Shown piece by piece: positions 8,356 to 17,158 of a DNA stretch of 60,539 nt. Position 1 is the first letter of the stretch, and each line of letters opens with the position of its first letter. This stretch comes from Snowella sp. (GTDB taxonomy: Bacteria > Cyanobacteriota > Cyanobacteriia > Cyanobacteriales > Microcystaceae), in the NCBI GenBank assembly GCA_003249095.1, contig QBMS01000001.1, forward strand, positions 1 to 60,539, given 5' to 3'. Under the pieces are notes generated by a model. The model saw only the letters and a program-made list of their open reading frames with translations, did no database searches and had not been told where the DNA came from. Position numbers and translations under genes: made by a program.

Positions 8356-9417
8356 TTAAACGGTTTCGATAATTTCTCCAGTGACGCGATCGCGTAGAGG
8401 AACTTGACGTAATTGCTCTAAATTAGCGGCATTACTACAAAAGGCGGCAATTTTTAGGGTATCAATGAGGTTAGAAAATTGCTCCTGGGCTACATCTAAA
8501 TTAACCGTAGCCGCTTCCAAAATCGGGGCCGCACTGCCCACTAAGGTTGCCCCGATCGCGATCGCCTTAGCCGCATCCAGACCATTGCGAATCCCCCCAC
8601 TGGCAAAAATCGGTAAATCAGGAACGGCTTGAAGAACTTCTTTTAAACAAACTGCCGTAGGAATTCCCCAACTCGCAAAATTATGGGCAATTAATTGATA
8701 ACGATGGTCATTTTGTCGGTAGGCTTCCACTTCGCTCCAACTGGTTCCCCCCGCTCCTGCCACATCGATCGCGGCTACCCCACAATTTTTTAAACGTTTG
8801 GCGACCGAGGCACTGATCCCGTTGCCGACTTCTTTAATAATCACGGGAACTGACAATTTTCCAACCAAAGTTTCAATTTTTTGCTCTAATCCCGACCATA
8901 GGCGATCGCCCCCTGGTTGAACCGCTTCCTGAAGAGGATTGAGATGCAAAATCAACGCATCGGCTTCAATCATATCAACGGCCCGTTGAGCTTCCTCTAG
9001 TCCATAGCCGTAATTCAGTTGAATCGCTCCTAAATTGGCAAAAAGGAGAATATTGGGTGCTACTGACCGCACTTGATAGGTGGAAACCAAGCTGGGATCT
9101 TCAATGGCCGCCCGTTGGGAACCGATGCCCATCGCAACTCCCAGGGATTGGGCAACTTCGGCTAAATGTTTATTAATCGTCCAGGCGGCCTTGGTTCCTC
9201 CAGTCATGCTACTGATGAGCAAGGGAGCCTGTAACTTTTTTTGCCAGAGGGTTAAACCGAGATCAACCTCGTCTAAATTCAGGTCAGGCAGGGCGCAGTG
9301 GTCTAAAAAAAAACGCTCAAAGCCTGTTGTTACTCCCTTGGCTCTGACATTTTCTTCGAGAACAATCTTGATGTGGTCTGCTTTGCGTGTTTCGGTTGTG
9401 TCTGTAAAGTCTGCCAT
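8356..9417 (-). CDS. fni: Type 2 isopentenyl-diphosphate delta-isomerase
   Basis: The 353-residue FMN-dependent enzyme interconverts isopentenyl and dimethylallyl diphosphate, supplying carotenoid, phytol and quinone chains from the MEP pathway. Recognisable blocks are the N-terminal RKADHIKI, the PLLISSMTGGT strand, GSQRAAI, the central HLNPLQEAVQPGGD and VIIKEVGNGIS, and the C-terminal flavin-phosphate part FASGGIRNGLDAAKAIAIGA. This is the cyanobacterial form of the isomerase, unrelated to the type 1 (Nudix) enzyme. It precedes the ketosynthase in the same direction with a ten-base gap. A tRNA lies just upstream on the same strand. Confidence 0.95.
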   Translation of the reverse strand: MADFTDTTETRKADHIKIVLEENVRAKGVTTGFERFFLDHCALPDLNLDEVDLGLTLWQKKLQAPLLISSMTGGTKAAWTINKHLAEVAQSLGVAMGIGSQRAAIEDPSLVSTYQVRSVAPNILLFANLGAIQLNYGYGLEEAQRAVDMIEADALILHLNPLQEAVQPGGDRLWSGLEQKIETLVGKLSVPVIIKEVGNGISASVAKRLKNCGVAAIDVAGAGGTSWSEVEAYRQNDHRYQLIAHNFASWGIPTAVCLKEVLQAVPDLPIFASGGIRNGLDAAKAIAIGATLVGSAAPILEAATVNLDVAQEQFSNLIDTLKIAAFCSNAANLEQLRQVPLRDRVTGEIIETV

Positions 9418-9481
9418 GAGTTTATGCCAAATTTAACACATCTCTCATATTTTGATCAGCCCCCGCGATCGCCATAAATAA

Positions 9482-9554
9482 TCCAGGGTGCAGGAGTTGA
9501 ACCTGCCTTGCACGAATTATGAGTTCGTTGCCTCAACCGCTCGGCCAACCCTGG
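9482..9554 (-). tRNA. tRNA-Met (CAU)
   Basis: A 73-base cloverleaf folds on the minus strand. The acceptor stem is CCAGGGT/ACCCTGG with discriminator A. The D arm is GCC/GGC, the anticodon stem ACGAA/TTCGT with loop CTCATAA (anticodon CAT), the variable loop GCAAG, and the T arm GCAGG/CCTGC with loop TTCAACT. The first pair is C-G rather than the mismatch expected of initiator tRNA, so elongator Met is favoured. A lysidine-modified Ile(CAU) tRNA cannot be fully excluded. CCA is not encoded. Confidence 0.88.
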
Positions 9555-9616
9555 GAAAGAAACACTTTTCCGATTATAGCCTGTTTGTTGAGGGAATTTG
9601 TGGGGATTTGTTACGG

Positions 9617-10714
9617 TTATCTGAGGGCAAATTTTTGGAGAAAGTCCTCAAAATCGAAATGATCTTTCATTAATTGTTGGATGCAATCGACTTTAATGGA
9701 TTCCTGAAGTCGAACGGTTCCAAAGGCTTGATCGACAATTTCTACCGTTTTTAATGTATCTAGATTGACAGTCAAAATGGGAATTTCTAGATCTTCAGCG
9801 CGACTCACAATTAACGCCTGGGGCGCAACATTTCCCGTTAAAATCAGGCAACTGGTGGAGGTTTCCAAGGCCGCTAACTGTAAATCCGTGCGATCGCCCC
9901 CTGTCACAACGGCTTTATTTTCACCTTGACGGAAATATTCCAACGCTGAGTTAACATTCATCGCGCCAATGGTGAGGGAATCTACCATCAAATCCAAGCG
10001 ATCGGGACGACAGAGGATTTTAGCTTTGAGTTGATGGGCTAGTTCTCGTACACTCACACTGCGGAGTAAATCGTTCTGGGGTAGCATTCCTAATACGGGA
10101 ATTCCTTGTTTTTCTAAAAAGGGTTTGATCAAATCCTTCGTTTCGGCGATCGCGGAAGGAGGAATATCGTTAATGACAATGCCCAGTAAATGTTCGCCCA
10201 ATTCCTTTTTGGCTTTCAACAGACCATCGACCACTAAGGGGGAATGGTAACGAGCGACCAAAATAATTTTCGCCAGATTGGTTGAAGCACCATTGTCCGT
10301 TAGAGAAGCAATCAAATCTTCAAAGGAAAGATTAAATAAACTGCCTTCTCCCAAATTCCCAGGCCCTTCCAATAAGACCACATCTGCTTCAATGTTTCCC
10401 AGGGCAGATTGGAGTTTGTCTAAATAATTGGTAGTATCCGTTCCTTCAAGACGTTTTTGAATGGTTTCTGGGGTCAAAAACAATAAGGGAAGGCAAATTT
10501 GGTTGTCTTTTAATCCCAGGGCTTCTTGGACAAACTGGACATCGGCATCTTGATTTTCCTGAATATCTTCACCGAGATCCGTTCCGATGGGTTTGCCATA
10601 GGCGATCGCAAAACCTGCCTCCTGCAATTGACGACCCAGCCCTAAAATCGTGCCAGACTTGCCACTATAGGACTCAATGGAACCCATTAATAAAAATTTG
10701 CACAAATTTGCCAC
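9617..10714 (-). CDS. Phosphotransacetylase-family protein (BioD-like + DRTGG)
   Basis: The protein has 365 residues. The N-terminal half is a BioD/CobQ-like P-loop domain with the nucleotide-binding SYSGKSG near residue 16, the LLEGPGN segment and the [10 protein letters not shown] strand. A DRTGG-type domain follows (about 225-330) with [15 protein letters not shown] and the LILTGN strand. The same two domains form the N-terminus of long-form phosphate acetyltransferases, but the catalytic PTA domain is absent here. The name therefore describes domain kinship, not demonstrated activity. A regulatory or ligand-sensing role is possible. The gene lies alone between the tRNA and EbsA, on the same strand as both. 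Confidence 0.8.
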   Translation of the reverse strand: MANLCKFLLMGSIESYSGKSGTILGLGRQLQEAGFAIAYGKPIGTDLGEDIQENQDADVQFVQEALGLKDNQICLPLLFLTPETIQKRLEGTDTTNYLDKLQSALGNIEADVVLLEGPGNLGEGSLFNLSFEDLIASLTDNGASTNLAKIILVARYHSPLVVDGLLKAKKELGEHLLGIVINDIPPSAIAETKDLIKPFLEKQGIPVLGMLPQNDLLRSVSVRELAHQLKAKILCRPDRLDLMVDSLTIGAMNVNSALEYFRQGENKAVVTGGDRTDLQLAALETSTSCLILTGNVAPQALIVSRAEDLEIPILTVNLDTLKTVEIVDQAFGTVRLQESIKVDCIQQLMKDHFDFEDFLQKFALR

Positions 10715-10766
10715 AAGACTACTCCTCTATAAATTTTTTAGTCCAAGTTAAAACCAGAGTTCAATG

Positions 10767-11171
10767 CTACGACGATAGAGTTGCTGTCGGCGATGAATCG
10801 TCCATTTTGAGCAATTTTCTATAAAAACCCTGGGGAAAATCCACAACCCTAGTTTCTTTTTTAATATTAATCACCTCAATCAGGTAATCAATGAATTCTG
10901 CATTGAGAATGGTCATCTCATAGCTCAACTCAGCTTGTCCGTCAAATTGGATACGACAACGGGTTAATTCGGAAGGAAGCTTAGACACATACCAGGAAGC
11001 CGCAAAGGTAATCCCGTTTGCTCCTTCAATGCGGCGTTCTCCTTCTAGTCGTCCCTGTTGATACAAACTAATGGATAGTGGTAGGATTTTGTGCTTATCT
11101 TTGTGGTAGTAGGGTTGATAAATCATCACATCACCCTTACTGGCAGGTTCTAATTGATCGATTGAGGTCAT
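10767..11171 (-). CDS. ebsA: EbsA-like protein (type IV pilus/biofilm control)
   Basis: A 134-residue soluble protein with the arrangement of the cyanobacterial EbsA family: IYQPYYHKDKHKILPLSISLYQ, then a GxRRIEGANGITFAASWYVSKLP block and a second strand-rich half. In Synechococcus elongatus, EbsA is needed for biofilm self-suppression and type IV pilus assembly, and it associates with the pilus ATPase and an Hfq-like protein. No pilus genes are adjacent here, so the assignment depends on sequence resemblance alone. The C-terminus is short and Ser/Thr-rich. It lies between RadC and the BioD-like gene on the same strand, with a spacer of about 50 bases before the latter. Confidence 0.65.
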   Translation of the reverse strand: MTSIDQLEPASKGDVMIYQPYYHKDKHKILPLSISLYQQGRLEGERRIEGANGITFAASWYVSKLPSELTRCRIQFDGQAELSYEMTILNAEFIDYLIEVINIKKETRVVDFPQGFYRKLLKMDDSSPTATLSS

Positions 11172-11290
11172 GGCAATCCTCTTAAAATCCTTGTTACGTG
11201 ACAGGAGAATAGTTCCATCAATTATTATCCCCCCTATCTTCCCATTAGTGGAAAATAGCCATAGGTTTTTCTAAAAATAACTCCCTCAGA

Positions 11291-12022
11291 TCAATTTTCC
11301 TGGGGATAACGATCCCATAAATCCGTTATTTGGCGAAGACTTTGATGCTCCCCATTACCGAGAATTAAATGATCTAAAACGGGAATTTGTAAATATTGTG
11401 CGCCCTGGAGCAATAATTCCGTTAACTTAATATCCTCTGGGCTGGGTTCCAAACTCCCTGAAGGATGATTGTGGGCCACAATGAGCCGCGTCGCTCCCTG
11501 TTTAATGACTTCTCGAAAAATTTCACGGGGATGGATCAGGGTTTCCGTCGCCGTCCCCACTGTAATCACTTTCGTTCCCAATAATCGATTTTTTACATCC
11601 AACATCGCGATCGCGAAATGCTCTTGGGACTGCCACATCAACTCATGTCCCAAAGCCGCCGCCGCCGAAGCAGGACTATCCACGATCACCCGTTCCAATG
11701 GGCGTAATTGAAAAACTCGTTTTCCTAATTCTACCGCCGCCAAAATCGTCGTCGCCTTAGCAGGGCCAATGCCTGGAAAATTCATCAATTCCTGGGGATG
11801 AATCTCTCGCAACACATCGAGGGGATCTCGTTGATGTTGTCCTAATTGTTGGAGAATATGTTGCCCCAAGCCAACCGCAGAAAGTTTGCCCTTGCCCTGA
11901 CCCGTTGCCAAGAGAATCGCTAACAATTCAGCCGTCGAGAGGTGTTTTGATCCCAAGGATAATAAACGTTCCCTCGGTCGCTCGGTGGTCGGCAAATCGG
12001 CAATTCTGAGACTATAGGTCAT
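11291..12022 (-). CDS. radC: RadC family protein (JAMM/MPN+ domain)
   Basis: The 243-residue protein matches RadC. The N-terminal helical UPF0758 part contains [24 protein letters not shown] and a helix-hairpin-helix segment [11 protein letters not shown]. The C-terminal JAMM metalloprotease-like domain carries the zinc signature [14 protein letters not shown] near residue 185. Despite the historical name, a role in recombinational repair is not established; the fold suggests a metal-dependent peptidase or isopeptidase. It is downstream of the nitrile-hydratase activator on the same strand but separated by about 165 bases, so co-transcription is uncertain. Confidence 0.93.
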   Translation of the reverse strand: MTYSLRIADLPTTERPRERLLSLGSKHLSTAELLAILLATGQGKGKLSAVGLGQHILQQLGQHQRDPLDVLREIHPQELMNFPGIGPAKATTILAAVELGKRVFQLRPLERVIVDSPASAAAALGHELMWQSQEHFAIAMLDVKNRLLGTKVITVGTATETLIHPREIFREVIKQGATRLIVAHNHPSGSLEPSPEDIKLTELLLQGAQYLQIPVLDHLILGNGEHQSLRQITDLWDRYPQEN

Positions 12023-12188
12023 GATTGTGGTTTAGGGTTGAATAGAATAGCTTTTTTATAGGATATCCTAAACTAGTTTTTAAACCATGAAATATTTAAG
12101 CCGATGTTTAATGGATAATTAGGGTGCGAGGTGGTCTAAGAAGAGACCTTCCCATCAAACTATTGGTTGGATAAAGTTTACTTGGCTT

Positions 12189-12689
12189 TCACCGTCTGAA
12201 AACTGCTACAGGTTTGAGCATATTTTCAGGTAATTTATCTGAATGATGGTGATGATGATGCCTGTGATGATGAGAATGATCATGATGATCGTGATTATCG
12301 TCGGTTTCTAAATAGGCATTTTCGATCGCCAGGGGAACACCATGAGGCGTATTTAAAACCGCTTGATGCCAGAGTTGTAGTTGTTTCTGATAAGTTTGCC
12401 AGTCCGTTAAACCCCGTTCGATACATAATCTTTCCAGGGCATTTAACCAGTGACTATAGTAGGTATCGCCGCGATCGGGATCACCCTGAACTTGAGCTTT
12501 TTTAATTTCTTCACTGAAAATATTCACCCATTCGGAACAGGAAAGAAAGCCTTGTTTAATTAACAAATTGCCGATCGCAAAAGCTTCAGCTTCCCAGGAA
12601 TCTCGAAAAATGGGTTGGCCATCATCTTTTAATAAAGGGGGAATCGGTTCTTGGGTTAATTCTTCCAGAATCGGATCGAGAGTTGTCAT
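12189..12689 (-). CDS. Nitrile hydratase activator/accessory protein with His-rich tail
   Basis: Residues 1-125 match the family of nitrile-hydratase accessory proteins (related to the beta-subunit N-terminus): the FRDSWEAEAFAIGNLLIKQGF block, then DTYYSHWLNALERLC, then a helix ending at HGVPLAIENA. Such proteins load the metal into the alpha subunit and promote cysteine oxidation. The C-terminus is unusual: 13 histidines lie within about 20 residues (minus-strand codons around 12238-12303), a plausible cobalt, nickel or iron store that would suit a metallochaperone. The gene follows the beta subunit by 68 bases, with a hairpin repeat between. No predicted signal peptide, so it acts in the cytoplasm. 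Confidence 0.85.
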   Translation of the reverse strand: MTTLDPILEELTQEPIPPLLKDDGQPIFRDSWEAEAFAIGNLLIKQGFLSCSEWVNIFSEEIKKAQVQGDPDRGDTYYSHWLNALERLCIERGLTDWQTYQKQLQLWHQAVLNTPHGVPLAIENAYLETDDNHDHHDHSHHHRHHHHHHSDKLPENMLKPVAVFRR

Positions 12690-12720
12690 AATTTTTTAAA
12701 AAGCTTGATGAGTTGATTGT

Positions 12721-12743
12721 GTAGGGGCGTAAGGCTTGCGCCC
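12721..12743. repeat. Hairpin repeat, GTAGGGGC family, inside the nitrile-hydratase operon
   Basis: It is nearly identical to 393-415; one base in the right arm differs, so the pair becomes G-T. It lies between the beta-subunit and activator genes and could act as an mRNA-stabilising or processing structure. Confidence 0.8.
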
Positions 12744-12757
12744 AGAGATTGCATTAA

Positions 12758-13579
12758 TTAGACTAATTTCACATACGGTTCAAAAACATCCGCATAGATA
12801 ACCGATCGCCGATCTACAAACTCTTCTCCCCAAAGATCTTTTCCTTCAAAGCGCACACTATACAAAGGCGTATAGAACTTTTGTAAACCGCGACAAGCAA
12901 TATCAGGATAAGGAGCATAGTAAACCCCTTGAAATTCAATTTGTCCTTTCTCGTTGCGTTTTTCTTCTGCTAAACCGTAGTAAGCCACCACCGTTCCTAC
13001 CTTGCCCCGAAAATAGGGATATTCCCTAGTATGTCCTGTGGAAAGTTGATTAATACACTGCACGCGATCGCCCACTTTAAATTTAGCTTTAGCCCCAATA
13101 GCTTCAATAGAACCCACCTTAGCAGGATCATATTGTTCCGATTGATATAATCCTTTTGCATCAGGACGACCCACCCCAGGTACCGCTTCTTTAAAAGCTT
13201 TATCCCGAATAGCTTTAGCACGTTTTTGGGCAGGAGCCGTCGTGATTTTTCGGGCTTCCATTTCGGCAACAGAAACGCCTAATTTATCCCCATACATTGT
13301 GATTAGAAGACATAACGTTTCTAGCCATAAAGCATCGTAGGTACGATTCATATAATCGCGGGGATTCATGGTTTCCCGACCCCAACGAGCCGCATCCAAG
13401 CCCCAAAAAGGAACAGGTTGACCTGGTTTTAAACCCTTTTCAAAAATAGTACTCAACGTCGCAAACATCGCGCCCAGTTGGCCTTCCCATTCTTCTAACC
13501 AGGCTTGATTGTCGGGTTGATCTTTAAAGGGAATTTTGCCGTAGCCCGTCCAGCCTGCGTTGTAATGTGGCCCTTCCAT
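12758..13579 (-). CDS. nthB: Nitrile hydratase beta subunit
   Basis: The 273-residue protein has the NHase-beta layout. The N-terminal helical region includes DARWGRETMNPRDYMNRTYDALWLETL. The C-terminal SH3-like barrel reads FKVGDRVQCIN, then a glycine turn and TREYPYFRGKVGTVVAYYG, ending with YSVRFEGKDLWGEE. In the heterodimer it contributes residues to the active site that hydrates nitriles to amides. The protein is some 40 residues longer than many NHase beta subunits, with the extra length in the linker and barrel loops. There is no signal peptide. It begins 32 bases after the alpha stop, so the two are co-translated. If alpha is Tat-exported, beta must travel with it or bind in the periplasm. 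Confidence 0.9.
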   Translation of the reverse strand: MEGPHYNAGWTGYGKIPFKDQPDNQAWLEEWEGQLGAMFATLSTIFEKGLKPGQPVPFWGLDAARWGRETMNPRDYMNRTYDALWLETLCLLITMYGDKLGVSVAEMEARKITTAPAQKRAKAIRDKAFKEAVPGVGRPDAKGLYQSEQYDPAKVGSIEAIGAKAKFKVGDRVQCINQLSTGHTREYPYFRGKVGTVVAYYGLAEEKRNEKGQIEFQGVYYAPYPDIACRGLQKFYTPLYSVRFEGKDLWGEEFVDRRSVIYADVFEPYVKLV

Positions 13580-13611
13580 AATTGTTGCTCCTTAAATGAT
13601 GAATCAAAAAA

Positions 13612-14598
13612 TTAACTGTAAAGAATTTCTGCTCCTAACATGGCATTACGAGTAACCCGTTTTCGTAATTCATTTTCACTGAGATTTGCCCAGGCTTTCG
13701 GCATTTCTGGAATGACAAAAAAACGAACTTCTGAGTTAGAATCCCAAACCCGTAACTCATCAATTTTAGCAGTGTAATCTTTAAATTTTTTCAAATGATC
13801 CACTTTACCTTTATGGGCATCTTCCGCAAATTCCACTAATACACCAAAGGGATCGGACACACTGCGAGCGCGGTATTGTTGGGATTTGTACCACATAGGC
13901 TGAGTTCCTAAAAGGGCTTGAGGATAACAGGAACAAACCGTACAAGTAACAAGATTATGAACAAAGATAGTTTTCCCATTTTCTTGCTGTTCTCCATTGG
14001 CAAAAATACGGATATATTCGCCTTCGGGCCCAATCGTTAGACCAAAGGTAATTTGATCACTGAGATAGGGTTTGCCTGTATCAGGATTAACTGTATTAAA
14101 CAAAAAATCTCGAATCAAAATTGCCGCTTGAAAGGGTTTCTCTTCTGGGGGAGCTAATAGTTTAGCTTTCCAATCTGGATTTTTCCAGGCATGGGCAACA
14201 ACGGCGGCTCCTAAGTGGGGACCAACCACTTTTTCGTAGTAGTCAACAAATCCTTGGACTCCTTGTTCATTGATAATTTTCTTCTCGATTAATAATTGTT
14301 TGATGGCCAGCACTCGTTCTTTTAACGGGGGAAGTACAACTTCTGTACTGCCATCAGGAGTTTTAAAGGTCGTGTCTGCAACAGGCGAACCTCCGTGCAT
14401 GGCTCGTGATTCATCAGCGATCGCGTTATCTTTAATGGGTGTTTCGGCACTGACATCTTCTAAAAGCCCTTGACCTGCAACCGTTGCGGCTCCTGCGGAG
14501 AGTCCCGCTAACCCAACATTTTGTAGAAATTTACGACGAGAAGCATTGGTTTTTTCCTCGTTATTTTGTTGATTGGGGGGAGAATTTTTCTGAGTCAT
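13612..14598 (-). CDS. nthA: Nitrile hydratase (thiocyanate hydrolase-like) alpha subunit with Tat signal
   Basis: The 328-residue protein begins with a twin-arginine signal: the motif SRRKFLQ at residues 20-26, a hydrophobic Ala/Gly-rich stretch and a likely cleavage after VSA (residue 51). The mature part carries the metal claw CTVCSC (Cys219, Cys222, Cys224), where the outer cysteines would be oxidised. Thr in the second position is the cobalt-type hallmark (iron-type enzymes have Ser). MWYKSQQYRARSVSDPFGVL follows, as expected in this family. A Tat signal fits export of a folded, metal-loaded protein. Known NHases are generally cytosolic, so this placement is unusual. Whether the substrate is a nitrile or thiocyanate cannot be told from sequence. 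No Shine-Dalgarno is visible; the start lies behind a 21-base direct repeat. Confidence 0.92.
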   Translation of the reverse strand: MTQKNSPPNQQNNEEKTNASRRKFLQNVGLAGLSAGAATVAGQGLLEDVSAETPIKDNAIADESRAMHGGSPVADTTFKTPDGSTEVVLPPLKERVLAIKQLLIEKKIINEQGVQGFVDYYEKVVGPHLGAAVVAHAWKNPDWKAKLLAPPEEKPFQAAILIRDFLFNTVNPDTGKPYLSDQITFGLTIGPEGEYIRIFANGEQQENGKTIFVHNLVTCTVCSCYPQALLGTQPMWYKSQQYRARSVSDPFGVLVEFAEDAHKGKVDHLKKFKDYTAKIDELRVWDSNSEVRFFVIPEMPKAWANLSENELRKRVTRNAMLGAEILYS

Positions 14599-14640
14599 AG
14601 TTGATAATGAATAATTGATAGTTGATAATGAATAATTAAC
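14599..14640. repeat. Two tandem 21-base units at the alpha-subunit start
   Basis: Two copies of a 21-base AT-rich unit (AGTTGATAATGAATAATT plus three bases) lie directly before the minus-strand ATG of the alpha subunit, occupying the place of the ribosome binding site. The copies differ only in the last two bases. Confidence 0.8.
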
Positions 14641-14665
14641 GAAAAATAGATAAAAATTAAACTGG

Positions 14666-14688
14666 GTAGGGGCTTGGTTTCCAAGTCC
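14666..14688. repeat. Hairpin repeat, GTAGGGGC family, porin-alpha spacer
   Basis: GTAGGGG is followed by a hairpin in which GGGCTTGG pairs with CCAAGTCC (one G-T pair). It separates the porin stop from the alpha-subunit start. Confidence 0.75.
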
Positions 14689-14701
14689 TTGAATTTAGAA
14701 A

Positions 14702-16528
14702 CTAAAAGAAATAAGAGGTTTTCAATTGCCAAATCCAAATAGGAGGGTTACTGTTATTATTTTCAGGATGAATGACTACTAAAAAACCTGGTTGCACCGA
14801 AATATTATTGTTGAGATTGTATTTGTAAGCGGCTTCAATATGCCAAGCCGTATCTCCTTCAGGTCGCAATCCACTACTACCTTGACTAATAACGCGATAG
14901 GGATTTCCAACCATCAAAGAACCGACATTTCCTTGCCCAAATAAATCAATCAGGGAAAGACCAAAATTCCATTCAAAAATAGTAGCACTGTCTCCCCGAT
15001 TGACGTTAAAAGCAGGGTTTGATTGTTCCGCATGGGCAAAAGCAAAACCGATATCACCTGTAAAAGCTAATTCGGGTAACGCTCGCCAACCAAAGCCAAA
15101 GGTTGCATGATCGGCAGAGGTGGCAATGGATGCGGGAGCAGGGCCTGGATTGCCAAAAGTTCCTTGCGGAATAAAATTGGTTCCAAAGGGTTGATCCGCG
15201 TACAAACTGCCTGTCTGACCTGATACGGCAACGCCTGGCCCCGCAGGATTATAGGAACGGACGTAAACCAGAGTCATGCCAAGAGTGTCGGTAGGAAAAT
15301 AGGCTAATTGGGCGATCGCGGCATTACCGCCATTGAACAAGCCTGTTTGGGGATTGCCACTGTCAAAATCTCCGTAGAATCCTGCCCCAAAAGATAATTG
15401 ATCGTTAAATTTGTAGTTAGCGGCAATGCCTGGGCGGGCTAAGGTTTGATAATAAATGGGGTCAAAACGGCCAAAACGACTAATGGAAACCGTATAAGGT
15501 GCAAAGGTAGAAAAGGGTTGAGTTGAAGTTAGTAATTCCCCTGAAACTTCCCCTCCAACGGCATCAATAAAAACGGAAAGATTCTCAAACGGACGGAATT
15601 TGTAAATTAAATCGGCGATCTCCAAACTATTATTATAGGGTGGTGCATCAAAGGATAAACGACTCATATAACTTCCCGTTACATTAGGGGTAAAACCAAA
15701 GATCGAAGAACTAAAGGGGGTTAAATTACTTGTCCATAAATCCACCGATAAACTATCAGTTCCACTGAAACTTGTCGTTAAGGACAATAAAGTAGAGTAT
15801 TGAAGGGTTGCCTGACGTTGTATCTGGGCCGCAGGACGGAGAGTTTTAATCCCTTGATCTGTAATAATATTACTCGTTGCCGTTCTATTTCCTGCCGCCC
15901 CTGCTACATACATGGTCGCGACCCCAAATAATTTTGTCGTTGTCGAAAATTGATGATCTTCGAGATAGGAAACCCGACTTTCAAGGTTATCTACCCTTGC
16001 TCCCATTGCGGCTAATTCTGCTTCAAAATCCTGGGCTAATCGTTTTAACTTGTCTAAATCTTCCCGTAAAACCGACACATTTTCCTGTAGCAATCGCTCC
16101 ATTGTGTTCATACAAGCATTTAAGCCCGCCGCAAATTCCCAACGAGATAATGCGCGATTTCCCCTAAAAGTGCGATCAGGATAGCCCACAATACAGCCAT
16201 AGCGTTCCACCAAACTTTTGAGAGCTTCGTAGGCCCAAGCCGTCGGCTCCACGTCCCGTAATTGGTTGACATCCGTTACTTGGGATAGCTCATTATTCGT
16301 AACTTGAAAACCTTTGGGTTGTCTCACGCGCTGAATTTGTTGCAATAATTCATTCGAGACGGGATCAACTTCAGATGTTGATAAAGTTGTCTCAGAACTG
16401 TTATTTTTAGGGAGAACTTCAGGTGGTAGGGACGATAACTCATTCGCAGTCACGACAGGTAATATAAGTCCAAAACCACCCAACATTAAGGGAAGTATTT
16501 TTAATGTTTTTACAACTAAATTTTTCAT
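14702..16528 (-). CDS. SLH-domain outer-membrane porin (OprB-like/cyanobacterial porin)
   Basis: The start at 16528 is preceded by GAGGAG at eight bases, better than the upstream GTG at 16543. The 608-residue protein has a signal peptide, a Ser/Thr-rich linker, one SLH module (about 85-145: VEPTAWAYEALKSLVERYG, then GYPDRTF) that anchors to the peptidoglycan-bound layer, a coiled coil (about 150-195) and a long beta-barrel. Alternating aromatic strands and a terminal WQLKTSYFF fit outer-membrane insertion. Cyanobacterial members carry small solutes or iron. As first gene of the NHase run it may bring nitriles or amides to a periplasmic enzyme. That functional link is an inference from position. 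Confidence 0.88.
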   Translation of the reverse strand: MKNLVVKTLKILPLMLGGFGLILPVVTANELSSLPPEVLPKNNSSETTLSTSEVDPVSNELLQQIQRVRQPKGFQVTNNELSQVTDVNQLRDVEPTAWAYEALKSLVERYGCIVGYPDRTFRGNRALSRWEFAAGLNACMNTMERLLQENVSVLREDLDKLKRLAQDFEAELAAMGARVDNLESRVSYLEDHQFSTTTKLFGVATMYVAGAAGNRTATSNIITDQGIKTLRPAAQIQRQATLQYSTLLSLTTSFSGTDSLSVDLWTSNLTPFSSSIFGFTPNVTGSYMSRLSFDAPPYNNSLEIADLIYKFRPFENLSVFIDAVGGEVSGELLTSTQPFSTFAPYTVSISRFGRFDPIYYQTLARPGIAANYKFNDQLSFGAGFYGDFDSGNPQTGLFNGGNAAIAQLAYFPTDTLGMTLVYVRSYNPAGPGVAVSGQTGSLYADQPFGTNFIPQGTFGNPGPAPASIATSADHATFGFGWRALPELAFTGDIGFAFAHAEQSNPAFNVNRGDSATIFEWNFGLSLIDLFGQGNVGSLMVGNPYRVISQGSSGLRPEGDTAWHIEAAYKYNLNNNISVQPGFLVVIHPENNNSNPPIWIWQLKTSYFF

Positions 16529-16619
16529 CAATTTGCTCCTCACACAATTAAAAAAATGGGACGAGTTTTAGTTTGATTCTCTTCCCAGACTATTTTTTTT
16601 GACTTAAAAAAGAGGAAAA

Positions 16620-16964
16620 TTACTGCTTAAATTCAGTAACCTTTCCCTTTCCGTCGGTATTACAATAGCCGTCAGTTTTTTTGCCATCCCTTGTGACCAC
16701 CCAATTAAAACTTAAACCATCCTTTTTGATGTCATTTAAAGTGATGTCACCCTTATTAATGGACTCCTGTAGGGTTGCTCCCAAGGAAACACTAACGTCC
16801 GACATGGGAACACTAAACTGCTCTACCGCTTTCATTTTGCAATTTGCTCCTCCCTTCTGCGCTATCCCCTTGACGGTTTCCGCAGAGGCAGGCTGAGTGA
16901 CGATACCAAAACTGATAGAGGCTAATACAAAAGCCGCGATCGCTCCTGGAATTAAATTTTTCAT
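16620..16964 (-). CDS. Small secreted protein of unknown function
   Basis: The ATG at 16964 (AGAAGG 12 bases upstream) gives 114 residues; an upstream in-frame start at 17003 is less likely. The N-terminal 25 residues form a Sec signal peptide (IPGAIAAFVLASISFGIVT, cleavage after ASA). The mature part has two cysteines that could pair, a Gly-Ala-Asn-Cys turn and an Asp/Gly/Lys-rich end. I do not recognise a family. It lies between the divergent AraC regulator and the porin, about 90 bases before the porin start, so it may lead the NHase operon or be separately made. Any part in nitrile use is inferred. Confidence 0.7.
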   Translation of the reverse strand: MKNLIPGAIAAFVLASISFGIVTQPASAETVKGIAQKGGANCKMKAVEQFSVPMSDVSVSLGATLQESINKGDITLNDIKKDGLSFNWVVTRDGKKTDGYCNTDGKGKVTEFKQ

Positions 16965-17055
16965 GATGTTATATCCTTCTGTTGCAGATCGGGTTAAAAG
17001 CAAACCCTATAACTATTAATCTATAGTGTTTATGGACTGAAGGCTATCCAATTTG

Positions 17056-17080
17056 CGACAATTCTAGAGATAAGTTGTCG
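17056..17080. promoter_or_regulatory. Candidate operator in the AraC/secreted-protein spacer
   Basis: The inverted repeat CGACAA-N13-TTGTCG lies midway between the divergent genes, 92 bases from the secreted-protein ATG and 79 bases before the AraC ATG. Six T follow, so it might instead form a terminator-like hairpin. Assignment as an AraC-type site is a guess from position. Confidence 0.35.
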
Positions 17081-17158
17081 TTTTTTGGACAAAAGGCAGT
17101 ATAACTTGTGTATCGGTTTTTAGCCTTGCCTCCTTTCTCGCCTCACCTCTGTTTTTAA

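Noticed and set aside
9488-9673. Open frame of 61 codons on the plus strand
   Set aside because: It overlaps the tRNA-Met gene and the end of the BioD-like gene and has no resemblance to a protein; a chance frame.
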